Shown: positions 1-6,959 of the stretch, piece by piece
Layout of the letters: each line of letters opens with the position of its first letter
Position numbering within the stretch: position 1 is the stretch's first letter
Origin: an uncultured Clostridia bacterium
GTDB taxonomy: Bacteria > Bacillota > Clostridia > Christensenellales > Borkfalkiaceae
Assembly (NCBI GenBank): GCA_947581885.1
Contig: CANPWF010000022.1
Span: forward strand, 1-15,275
Length of the DNA: 15,275 nucleotides
Reading direction: 5' to 3'
The notes under the pieces: model-generated
Told to the model about the DNA's origin: nothing
Databases searched by the model: none
The model's input: the letters and a program-made list of their open reading frames with translations, nothing else
Position numbers and translations under genes: made by a program

Positions 1-1
1 C

Positions 2-562
2 TATTCGATGAAGAAGGAGGATGTGTTTGAAGGGATCGAGGCGTACAGCGTAAATTCCACTCCCGCCGACTGCGTGCGGGTGGCGATCCTCGGCATGAAA
101 AAACAGTTCGACCTCGTCATCTCGGGCGTGAACAACGGCCCCAACCTCGGTGCGGATATCCACTACTCGGGCACCGTCGCCGCGTGCTTCGAAGCTGCCC
201 TCTTGGGCGTTCGCTCCATCGCGTTCTCCGCCGCGTTCAATTCCTTCTCCAATGCCGTAAACAATTTGAGCAGGGCTTATGAGGAGATTGTGAGAAGGAA
301 GATGCTCGAACATGCGGAGATCGTAAACGTGAATTTCCCCGAAGAAGGGGAAGAGATGCTTGTCACCCGCATGGGACCCGCCATTTACAGCGATACGTTT
401 GATTTTGATGAGGACGGCACCGTCACCCCGCAGCTTTTGTGCCTGTATCGCGGCACACGGGACCTCTCCCTCGATACCGACGCGGTGATGACGGGGCACA
501 TCTCTCTCACCCCCCTCTCTTGCGACCTGACGGATGAAGTTGCTTTTTCAAGGGTGAAATAA
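2..562 (+). CDS. surE: 5'/3'-nucleotidase SurE, 3' part (start off the window)
   Basis: SurE is a cytoplasmic metal-dependent phosphatase that removes phosphate from 5'- and 3'-nucleoside monophosphates. The frame is open from base 2, and the first ATG at base 8 is not the real start because family sequence continues upstream of it. Visible family signatures are STPADCV (family GTPxDCV), then DLVISGVNNGPNLGADI with the conserved metal-ligand Asn, then YSGTVAA. About 186 codons remain of a usual 250 or so. The missing part would hold the N-terminal Asp-Asp and Ser metal ligands, so intactness cannot be judged. The C-terminal end (TPLSCDLTDEVAF) is normal for the family. The gene converges on the lipoprotein genes and is not in their operon. 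Confidence 0.93.
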   Translation, partial: YSMKKEDVFEGIEAYSVNSTPADCVRVAILGMKKQFDLVISGVNNGPNLGADIHYSGTVAACFEAALLGVRSIAFSAAFNSFSNAVNNLSRAYEEIVRRKMLEHAEIVNVNFPEEGEEMLVTRMGPAIYSDTFDFDEDGTVTPQLLCLYRGTRDLSLDTDAVMTGHISLTPLSCDLTDEVAFSRVK

Positions 563-573
563 GTTGATCACAC

Positions 574-604
574 AAAAACAACCTCTCGGATGAGAGGTTG
601 TTTT
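574..604. terminator. Bidirectional intrinsic terminator between surE and the large lipoprotein gene
   Basis: A perfect stem of about 13 bp (arms built on ACAACCTCTC and GAGAGGTTGT) closes a GGAT loop. It is flanked by an A-run on the left and a T-run on the right, so either transcript gets a U-tract. It lies 11 bases after the surE stop and about 60 bases after the stop of the - strand lipoprotein gene, as expected between convergent genes. Confidence 0.9.
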
Positions 605-620
605 TTGATTGGGTTTTGTG

Positions 621-653
621 CCGAGGCAAGGGCTTTTGCAAAGGCTTGCTCGG
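621..653 (-). other. Bulged stem-loop after the lipoprotein stop codon
   Basis: CCGAG-CAAG type arms form 9 pairs with one bulged base and a 14-base loop, 9 bases past the stop of the - strand gene and just before the bidirectional terminator. It has no U-tract of its own. It could be a 3'-end stabilising structure or chance. Confidence 0.35.
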
Positions 654-662
654 TCGCTTTCA

Positions 663-3600
663 TTACACTGCTGTTTCAATGAAAAGCTGAATGGCGGTTT
701 GCGAGGACGTATACGTTGTGAATCTCGGCGAGCTTGCATTATATTGAAGCGATCCGTAGCTCGAGTTAGTACTCTCAATCGTAGCTTTATGGGTGGATGC
801 GTCGATAGAAATATCCCAAGTCGTAGTTCCATTATCGACATAGACCTTTTTGACAGCGTTGGTCCCAAGTTTGCCGCCTTCATCATTTACAAATTCCCAA
901 TGGGTTCCATTTTTCTGAAGTGTCCATGCTACGATATTGCCCAAGTCTTTAATGCTTGAATCCGTTATTTCAATATTCTCTACAGCGGTGATGAAATCTT
1001 TACCCATCGCGCCGCCGGCCGCATTTTTCGACGTGCAAACAAACAATACTTTCTGTCCCGCAACCAATTGAGCATCCGACTCAACCAGTTTATAGATGAC
1101 CGATTCTGCCGCGGGTTTCGCCTTCACGGTGAGATTCTCGAAAGTCTTTTCCTGAGCGGCGGCATTTCCGCAAGAAACAGTTACTTTGAGCTTGATGGGA
1201 ACATCGGCATCGCCGCGGGTGATGTGAAGGGTGAATCCAACTCCCGCACCGCCCTGTACTTCGGCAGCCGTGCCTCCCTCGGTGACCTCCCATGCAAGCG
1301 TAACGCCGGGAACGGTCGTCTTGGGAAGATCGATATCGGCAGTCAGTTCGGTTGTATCGATCGTGAGTTCTTTAAGAGCGGCGGCGATCCTCTCCTCATC
1401 CGACATCTGCTTGCCGCCGGTATACTTGACTTCGATCGATGTGATATCAACTCTGCCATTTTTCGTTCCCGAACTGTGCTTAACGGTCAATGTAACGGAA
1501 GCGGCGTTTACAACATACTCTACATCCGTTGCAACGGTTTTTCCGGAATGGTAAAGACAACCATCGCTTCCATTCGAATACACGATCTTGATAGAGTAGA
1601 TTTTGGCATTATTGGATGCCGTAATGGTGAGTTCGCCATCATTGGATTCAAAAAGTCTCCATTGTTTTACATGTGTGGTGTTATGCTCATAGTATTTTCC
1701 GTTACTGCTGCCAACCTCAGTTGTTGCCTTTATGTTGTCATCAAGGACAACTTCGCCGTACTTATCTTCATTTACCCAACCGTGAGCCGTTCCATAATCC
1801 TCAATGACAACGGAAGCCGTGTAGAAATCGGTAGGAGCCGTTTCGGCAACGGTAAGTGTAGCCGTAACTTCGGTGCCGTTCTCGGCAGAGATATTGATTT
1901 GCACCGTCGTTGCAACAGTGGAGTGCTCAACGGTGACCTTGCTATTATCCTCTGCGACGGTGGCATCGCTCGAAGTATAGGTAAGCGTTACGCCTGTAAC
2001 GGTGGAGACGGGAAGGGTGAATTCCGCAACGCCGTCCTCAATGGTTTTTCCGTCGATCGCGTTTTTGGCGGCGGCAATGGCGGCGTTCGCTTTTTCGGAA
2101 TCGCTACGGGCATCGGTGTAGGAAGCAGCCATCGGGTTCTTATCGTTGTTCGGTGTCATCTCTAAGACATTCCCGTTGTCCCCTTTATAGTTCTGGATGT
2201 AGCCGTAAACGATAATCTTGGAACCTGCGGAAAGATCATTCTCGAGCGCGAGGATATTCTTCTCGGTGTCGGGGAACAGTTTGAAAATGTAGAACCCGTT
2301 TACTTCGGGATTTTTCTCGTCCCTGTCGTCGACAATATATACTTTGTACCAATTTTTATTGGCACCGCTCCACCCTTGGAAGGAAGTGCTTACATAACCT
2401 TCGACGTAGATTTCCTTGTCGGTAAATTCATAATTCCCAAGGTGGAGAGTCGCAAGGTACTCCTTCACTTCGGCGACCGTGAAAGGATGAGCGGCGGTGC
2501 CGTCGTTCTTGAATTTTTCGACCGTAATGGTGACGGTGCCGGTTTTGCTTGCGCCGTTAACGGTGACGGTAACTTTCAGGGTGATCGTCGCGTCCTCGCC
2601 TTCGGGAAGTTTGAGGACGGAGAGCTTGTTGTTGTCCGCAATTGTAACGATTTCGCCCGAACCTACTTCAACCGTCCAAACGACGGTGGCACCGTAGTCT
2701 GTCGAGGTGGGAAGCGAAACGGCTTGCACGGTCGGTTCGCTGTACGTTTTATCAATGCTATTGATGTTGAGGGAATCGAGGACTTCTTGCGCTTTCTGCT
2801 CGTCGGTGGGCGGAGCTTGTTTCACTGTAATGGTGATCGAGCCCGTCGCGGTTTTGCCGTTGACGGTGACGGTGACGTTGAGGGTGACCGTCTCGTCCTT
2901 TGTATTATACGCGGGAAGTTTGTTGATGTGGATCTTGTTGCCTTCGATCGAGACGTATTCGCTCGTGCCGCCCTCGATCGCCCATTCAACGGAGGCTCCA
3001 TTCGCCTCTACGGTTTCGTTGGTGGTAGGAAGTACGGTCGTGCCCGCTTTGTCCACTTCCTCAAACACTTTATTATTGATTGCGTTGATTTCTTCTTGAA
3101 GGGAAGCAAGAGCCGCGTTCGCCTTCTCTTGATCGTGATCGACCTCGGGTTCTTTGGCGGCGGGTTGAAGGGTAATGGTTACGGTATCTTCCGCGTGGGC
3201 GGTGCCGACGGTGACGGTTACTTTGAGGGTAATCGTTGCGGCTTCCTCTTCGGGAAGTTCTTTGACTGTAAGCTGATTATTTTCGACCGAGACGTAATTC
3301 GTCGTGCCTTCCACCGCCCATAAAACGGTTGCGCTGTATTCCGTTACGAGATCGCCCGTCGCGGGAAGCTGTACGGCTTGCGAAGTGGTTTCGCTATACG
3401 TCTTGGTAATGTTGTTGATGTTAAGGGATTCAAGTACCTCATCCGCCTTGTCCTGATCGGTAGGACCAACGACAGGGGCGGGCTGGATAGTGATGGTGAA
3501 AGTGTCTTTGGAGACGGTGGCTTCACCGACGGTGACGGAGACGGAAAGAGTTACTGTTACGCCCCCCCCCGCGTTGGGAAGTTTTTCGATTTTGAGAACG

Positions 3601-4265
3601 TTGTTTGTGATCGAAACGTAATTATCGGTATTGCCGTCCTTCACCACGGACCAAACGACGGTAGCGGTTTCATCGTCGGAAGTCGGGAGAGTGACTTCTT
3701 CATTCAAAGTATTAAAAGTGGTTTCAGAGAGAGTGATTTTATCAAGAATGGCTTGCGCCTTTTCGGTATCGGTGGGGCCTTGCGGGGGATCTTCGCCTTG
3801 CGGAGGCTCGTCGTCGCCATTGCCGTCGTCGACGACGGGAGGGAGAGCGGGTACCACCTTCGAAATCGCTACGGAAGCGGCGGCTTCGTTGACCTTCACG
3901 CTCGCGTTGAGGGAGTAATTCACATCGACTTCGCCGCGGGTGACGGAGATCTTCGTCTTTCCGTTGACGCTCTCGCCGACCTTCACATAGTCGCCAATGG
4001 CAACATGTTCTTCCTTCGCCGCAACGGTGTAGGTGACGGCGTAGGAGTTTCCGTCGAGGGCGGGAGCTTCACTTACAACTTCATAGTCCTCAGGCGTTTC
4101 GAGTTTGGAGGAAACGTCGTACTGCGACTTGACATACACGAGTACGGAAGCCGCAATCGCCTCGTCGGTGTAGTCCTTCTTGTGCTCCGCACAGGAGGCA
4201 AACCCGAGACTGAGCGTTACAGCCATGAGAACGGCCGTCAACCCAATAAGCCATTTCTTTTTCAT
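663..4265 (-). CDS. Large modular surface lipoprotein with Ig-like repeat array and OB-like domain
   Basis: A 1200-residue predicted lipoprotein of unknown function. Residues 1-25 are a signal peptide ending in the lipobox FASC (lipidated Cys25). Residues 26-140 form a module nearly identical to that of the neighbouring 753-residue paralog. A Pro/Asp/Gly-rich linker follows (about 140-164). Four Ig-like repeats cover about 165-263, 268-370, 376-483 and 486-584, resembling the atypical bacterial Ig family: an SLP-type strand, VxW, KLP, then TLKVTVTV. An OB-like segment spans about 592-705 (IYVEGYVS ... IIVYGYI). Then come another Ig-like domain (720-808), a jelly-roll-like module (813-950), an Ig-like domain (953-1048) and a C-terminal module (1056-1200) that resembles the end of the 805-residue lipoprotein. 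No catalytic motif is seen. The start has GGGAG six bases upstream. Likely role is binding or adhesion at the cell surface; domain names are from pattern only. Confidence 0.9.
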   Translation of the reverse strand: MKKKWLIGLTAVLMAVTLSLGFASCAEHKKDYTDEAIAASVLVYVKSQYDVSSKLETPEDYEVVSEAPALDGNSYAVTYTVAAKEEHVAIGDYVKVGESVNGKTKISVTRGEVDVNYSLNASVKVNEAAASVAISKVVPALPPVVDDGNGDDEPPQGEDPPQGPTDTEKAQAILDKITLSETTFNTLNEEVTLPTSDDETATVVWSVVKDGNTDNYVSITNNVLKIEKLPNAGGGVTVTLSVSVTVGEATVSKDTFTITIQPAPVVGPTDQDKADEVLESLNINNITKTYSETTSQAVQLPATGDLVTEYSATVLWAVEGTTNYVSVENNQLTVKELPEEEAATITLKVTVTVGTAHAEDTVTITLQPAAKEPEVDHDQEKANAALASLQEEINAINNKVFEEVDKAGTTVLPTTNETVEANGASVEWAIEGGTSEYVSIEGNKIHINKLPAYNTKDETVTLNVTVTVNGKTATGSITITVKQAPPTDEQKAQEVLDSLNINSIDKTYSEPTVQAVSLPTSTDYGATVVWTVEVGSGEIVTIADNNKLSVLKLPEGEDATITLKVTVTVNGASKTGTVTITVEKFKNDGTAAHPFTVAEVKEYLATLHLGNYEFTDKEIYVEGYVSTSFQGWSGANKNWYKVYIVDDRDEKNPEVNGFYIFKLFPDTEKNILALENDLSAGSKIIVYGYIQNYKGDNGNVLEMTPNNDKNPMAASYTDARSDSEKANAAIAAAKNAIDGKTIEDGVAEFTLPVSTVTGVTLTYTSSDATVAEDNSKVTVEHSTVATTVQINISAENGTEVTATLTVAETAPTDFYTASVVIEDYGTAHGWVNEDKYGEVVLDDNIKATTEVGSSNGKYYEHNTTHVKQWRLFESNDGELTITASNNAKIYSIKIVYSNGSDGCLYHSGKTVATDVEYVVNAASVTLTVKHSSGTKNGRVDITSIEVKYTGGKQMSDEERIAAALKELTIDTTELTADIDLPKTTVPGVTLAWEVTEGGTAAEVQGGAGVGFTLHITRGDADVPIKLKVTVSCGNAAAQEKTFENLTVKAKPAAESVIYKLVESDAQLVAGQKVLFVCTSKNAAGGAMGKDFITAVENIEITDSSIKDLGNIVAWTLQKNGTHWEFVNDEGGKLGTNAVKKVYVDNGTTTWDISIDASTHKATIESTNSSYGSLQYNASSPRFTTYTSSQTAIQLFIETAV
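2514..3773 (-). repeat. Array of four degenerate Ig-like protein repeats
   Basis: Four tandem units of about 100 codons each inside the 1200-residue lipoprotein gene. Each opens with a helix-like start of the type EKA..ILDKI or DKADEVLESLNI, passes through VxLPT, VVW.V, YVSI..N.L.I.KLP, and closes on TVTVxG...TITI. Units two and four are closest: both contain an NI..I.KTYSE.T.QAV.LP motif. This suggests duplication followed by divergence. Confidence 0.8.
3562..3570 (-). repeat. G9 homopolymer tract inside a coding region
   Basis: Nine C on the + strand, so G9 on the coding strand, at residues 232-235 of the 1200-residue lipoprotein (Ala-Gly-Gly-Gly). The other three Ig-like repeats have no such tract at the equivalent KLP turn. 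Loss or gain of one base would frameshift about 80% of the protein. Confidence 0.9.
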
Positions 4266-4300
4266 ACTGTTCTCCCTCTATAAAATTTTTTGGTTTTGTG
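4266..4300 (-). promoter_or_regulatory. 5' leader and ribosome site shared with the paralog gene
   Basis: Reading on the - strand, CAAAACC, an A-run, a T-run, ATAGAGGGAGAACA and then the ATG. The same block precedes the 753-residue lipoprotein, differing mainly in the A/T run lengths. GGGAG lies six bases before the ATG. No convincing -35/-10 pair is seen. Confidence 0.7.
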
Positions 4301-4312
4301 AAGTTGGTTGCC

Positions 4313-4346
4313 CACTCCCTACCCCCTTTTACGGGGGCAGGGAGTG
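4313..4346. repeat. Intergenic hairpin with GC-rich 14-bp stem
   Basis: Arms CACTCCCT and AGGGAGTG continue into CCCCC/GGGGG with one mismatch and a six-base loop. A short T-run follows only on the + strand, opposite to the genes here, so it is not a normal terminator for them. It resembles the short palindromic repeats scattered between genes in many clostridial genomes. Confidence 0.65.
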
Positions 4347-4362
4347 AGGTTTTTACGTGCTA

Positions 4363-4390
4363 ACACAACCCCTCAAAGGAGAGGTTGTGT
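4363..4390. repeat. Intergenic hairpin sharing arms with the surE-side terminator
   Basis: A 12-bp stem with one mismatch and an AAAG loop. Its right arm contains GAGAGGTTGT and its left arm ACAACCCCTC, against ACAACCTCTC in the terminator near base 590. It has no U-tract in the - direction. It lies between the two paralogous lipoprotein genes and may be a repeat-family member or an RNA-stabilising element. The rest of the 171-base gap shows no gene. Confidence 0.6.
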
Positions 4391-4436
4391 AGTTGTCAGG
4401 TATTCCGAGGCATGTACTGATTCAGTCAAGGCTTTA

Positions 4437-6698
4437 TCAATACTTGCGAGGAAGAATTGCAACGGGCGCGGTGTTCGCAGCAGCGGCAGAGGGTGTTTCG
4501 ATGTAGGTCACGTCAATGGAATCAAGCCTTACCTGAGCTGTAAAGGCTGCGCTCGTGAAGGATGTAACGGTTGTCTCTTTGTTCCAACGAACTGTAACTG
4601 TCTTTGCGTCCGAATTGCTCTTTACGGTTGCACCGCTAATCGTTCCAAGCGTCGCGACCATAGGATCTATATAGCTACCCGCATTTACATGGAAAACGAT
4701 CGACTTGATTCTCTGTACGTTGGCCGTGAGCTCGATCTTGATTGTGTGATTTTGATAGATACGAATCGGGTTAGTATAATCACCAACATTCGATGTTCCA
4801 CCCTTGGTCTGCGTAAGAGTAATCCCATTCTGTTCCCACACAGCCTGATCGGCAGCCGTGCTCTTACGATTCGTCGCGGCAAAGCTAAGGGAAATCGTAT
4901 GCTGTCCTTCTTCAGCAATCTCGGGAACGTCTACGGTAAAGGACTTAGTGTCGGAGTTGCCATTGGTATGGGCAATCGTTGCAGTGACTTTTACACTTGT
5001 TGCCTCCTCTTGCGGAACAATCGTCAACTGACTGCTCTCTACCTTTACGACTTCGTTCTGCTCGCTCTGCCATGAAATCGTAACGCCATTCGCCCATGTA
5101 GGAACGGTGGGAAGCGCGATAGTGTTATTGTCGGCATTCGGAAGTTTGAGCCAAGTTTTGACTTCGGCAACTTTCTCGGCATCCGTCAACTCGCCCGTCG
5201 TAAGGTTCGTAATGGCACAACCTGCGTCAAATTCTTTCGTTCCGTTATAATAGTGCTTCAACGCGCCTTGCACGGTAACGGTATCACCGGGTTTCACGGT
5301 CGAGCTGTGTGTACTCTTTTCCTGATAGCATTGAACTTCTTTATCGCCGACTTTAATCGTAAAGGTGACATTCTCGAATCCACTGTCGTAAGCGGTATCA
5401 ATACGCATTACTTTGCCCGTGAGCGAATAGGTGCCTTTCATGGACGAGCTCGCCTTCGAGGCAAAAAGGAATGTTAAGATTTCCGTCTCTGTATACGTAT
5501 GTTCACAGGTCGGGCATACATTGTTGTTGGGAACGCAATCCGCGGTTTCTACACCGTTCGGAAGAGTGCAATTTTCAACCGAGCAAGTGTGGGAGTGCTT
5601 CATCGTCGCGGCATCGCATGTATAAGAACCAAAGACGTGTTCATGTGCCGCAGGCTGTCCGCCTTCGCCGCCGCCCTGCGCTCCGCCTTGGTTGCCGCCT
5701 TCGCCATAGAATTTGATGTTGTCAAGCGAGATAAACTTATTGCCGGAACTCGCGGTAACCGTCAAATTCGCGACAAGTTGATAGTAGCAATCTTTCCAAC
5801 CTTCGCCGTCTGCCGTAACGGTGCAAGTGCCGTTTGCCGACCAAGTAACGGACTTGGTGGCAACGGGTTCGGGGCTGCCCGTACCGGGATCCTCACTATA
5901 AACTTTAAGCGTAACGCTGTTGACTGTAATTCCACTCGTCGAGGCGGCTGCGAACGTGATCACAACGCTCTTCACCGTGCCACTGACGGCACCGCGACCC
6001 GTGATCGTACGGTCTACGCCATCGCAGTTCGATGATTTCCCGCCAAGTCTCCAATTCGAAATGTCATAGTCGCCCGTACCGATGCTGGTATTCCCAACGA
6101 CATCCCACGTAATTCCATCGACCGTACAGGGAGAAGATACGGTGTAGTTTGAAATTTGGGTTTCGTCACTATTCTCGCCCTTCTTGGTTGCAACAAGGGT
6201 ATAAAGAAGGCTCTCTTGGGTATCGTCGCCACCTTCGCCGCCGCCTTGGGGGCCGCCGGAGGGAGTGGTGGTGGCGGGGACTTTCTTCGCGATCGCGGCA
6301 GAAGCGGTGGCTTCGTTCACCTTGACGCTCGCGTTGAGGGTGTAATTTACGTCCACGGTGCCGCGGGTGACGGAGATCTTCGTTTTGCCGTCCTTATTTT
6401 CGCCGACAGCAACATAGTCGCCGATCGTAACGCCCGCGTCCTTCGCCGCAACGGTGTAGGTGACGGCGTAGTTCTTGCCGTCGGAAGCGGGAGCTTCGCT
6501 TACAACTTCGTAATCTTCGGGCGTTTCGAGTTTGGTGGAAACGTCGTACTGCGTTTTGACGTACTCGATCGCCGAGTTCGCGATCTCTTGATCGGTAAGC
6601 CCTTTCTCTTCCTCTTTCTCTTTGCAGGAAGCAAAGCCGAGGCAGAGCGTTACAGACATGAGAACCGCCGTCAAGCCAATGAGCCATTTCTTTTTCAT
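4437..6698 (-). CDS. Modular surface lipoprotein, paralog of the 1200-residue one, with Cys/His module
   Basis: A 753-residue predicted lipoprotein of unknown function. The signal peptide ends in the lipobox FASC (Cys25). Residues 34-141 match the N-terminal module of the downstream 1200-residue paralog, including the stretch LETPEDYEVVSEAP. A Gly-rich linker (146-158) leads to a jelly-roll-like module at about 163-333. A second Gly-rich linker is followed by a Cys/His-rich stretch (351-400). Then come an OB-like segment (404-500: YSLTGKVMRID ... VTVQGAL), an Ig-like domain (505-591) and a second jelly-roll-like module (598-734). The last 19 residues are an unusual Ala-rich then basic tail. 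No catalytic motif is evident. The start has GGGAG six bases upstream. It could be transcribed by read-through from the operon upstream or from its own promoter in the 261-base gap; the sequence does not decide. Confidence 0.9.
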   Translation of the reverse strand: MKKKWLIGLTAVLMSVTLCLGFASCKEKEEEKGLTDQEIANSAIEYVKTQYDVSTKLETPEDYEVVSEAPASDGKNYAVTYTVAAKDAGVTIGDYVAVGENKDGKTKISVTRGTVDVNYTLNASVKVNEATASAAIAKKVPATTTPSGGPQGGGEGGDDTQESLLYTLVATKKGENSDETQISNYTVSSPCTVDGITWDVVGNTSIGTGDYDISNWRLGGKSSNCDGVDRTITGRGAVSGTVKSVVITFAAASTSGITVNSVTLKVYSEDPGTGSPEPVATKSVTWSANGTCTVTADGEGWKDCYYQLVANLTVTASSGNKFISLDNIKFYGEGGNQGGAQGGGEGGQPAAHEHVFGSYTCDAATMKHSHTCSVENCTLPNGVETADCVPNNNVCPTCEHTYTETEILTFLFASKASSSMKGTYSLTGKVMRIDTAYDSGFENVTFTIKVGDKEVQCYQEKSTHSSTVKPGDTVTVQGALKHYYNGTKEFDAGCAITNLTTGELTDAEKVAEVKTWLKLPNADNNTIALPTVPTWANGVTISWQSEQNEVVKVESSQLTIVPQEEATSVKVTATIAHTNGNSDTKSFTVDVPEIAEEGQHTISLSFAATNRKSTAADQAVWEQNGITLTQTKGGTSNVGDYTNPIRIYQNHTIKIELTANVQRIKSIVFHVNAGSYIDPMVATLGTISGATVKSNSDAKTVTVRWNKETTVTSFTSAAFTAQVRLDSIDVTYIETPSAAAANTAPVAILPRKY
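5496..5648 (-). other. Cys/His-rich putative metal-binding module
   Basis: Residues 351-401 of the 753-residue lipoprotein contain H352, H354, C361, H368, H370, C372, C377, C388, C395, C398 and H400, including HSHTC and CPTCEH. Similar H.H...HxH.C..C segments occur in surface proteins of gut Bacillota. Whether it binds metal is inference. Confidence 0.6.
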
Positions 6699-6734
6699 AT
6701 TGTTCTCCCTCTATAAAAATTTTTTTTGGTTTTG
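6699..6734 (-). promoter_or_regulatory. 5' leader and ribosome site, copy before the 753-residue lipoprotein
   Basis: The same leader as before the 1200-residue paralog: CAAAACC, an eight-A run, a T-run, ATAGAGGGAGAACA, ATG. The conservation outside the coding region supports a segmental duplication that included the leader. Confidence 0.7.
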
Positions 6735-6785
6735 AAATTAGTTTGTTACGTTGTAGCGCGTGTTTGCTCGTGTAGCGCACGTCCG

Positions 6786-6822
6786 TCCTTCGACTCCGCT
6801 ACGCTCCGCTCAGGATGAGGTG
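6786..6822. repeat. 37-base intergenic repeat, copy 1
   Basis: It begins TCCTTCGACTCCGCT and ends CTCAGGATGAGGTG, and is partly self-complementary (TCCT...AGGA ends, AGCGGAGCG-like core). It differs from the second copy, 76 bases on, at one position (A for G in the core). Repeats of this kind are common between genes in many bacteria. Confidence 0.85.
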
Positions 6823-6861
6823 ATGGTATGCACGGACATGTACGTATGAAGTTGGGCGAGA

Positions 6862-6898
6862 TCCTTCGACTCCGCTGCGCTCCGCTCAGGATGAGGTG
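6862..6898. repeat. 37-base intergenic repeat, copy 2
   Basis: Direct repeat of the copy 76 bases away with 36 of 37 bases identical. The 39 bases between copies show no gene or clear signal. Confidence 0.85.
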
Positions 6899-6917
6899 GA
6901 AAACGTGCACCTATCAT

Positions 6918-6948
6918 TATTCCCCCGCCCAAAATGGGCGAGGGAATA
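6918..6948 (-). terminator. Hairpin at the end of the transporter-nuclease operon
   Basis: Arms TATTCCC.CGCCC and GGGCG.GGGAATA form 13 positions with one mismatch and an AAAAT loop, 11 bases past the stop of the 805-residue lipoprotein. The - strand sequence after it (AATGATAGG) lacks a U-tract, so termination may be weak, leaving read-through to the next lipoprotein gene possible. Confidence 0.45.
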
Positions 6949-6959
6949 GATATCAGGAG

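Noticed and set aside
2514..3773. CRISPR-like or DNA-level tandem repeat array
   Set aside because: The periodicity of about 300 bases reflects diverged Ig-like protein repeats, not short identical DNA repeats with spacers.
4313..4360. Intrinsic terminator on the + strand in the gap between the two paralogs
   Set aside because: The hairpin and short T-run would suit a + strand transcript, but no + strand gene lies upstream. It is better explained as an intergenic repeat.
4362..4439. A possible frameshift at the end of the 753-residue lipoprotein, since another frame stays open for about 25 codons past the stop
   Set aside because: The last domain already ends near residue 734, the alternative tail matches nothing I know and runs into the hairpin repeat. 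There is no positive evidence for a broken gene.
6705..6720. TATAGA as a -10 promoter element before the paralog genes
   Set aside because: It runs directly into the GGGAG ribosome site, so transcription would start too late to include it, and no -35 element is found at the right distance.
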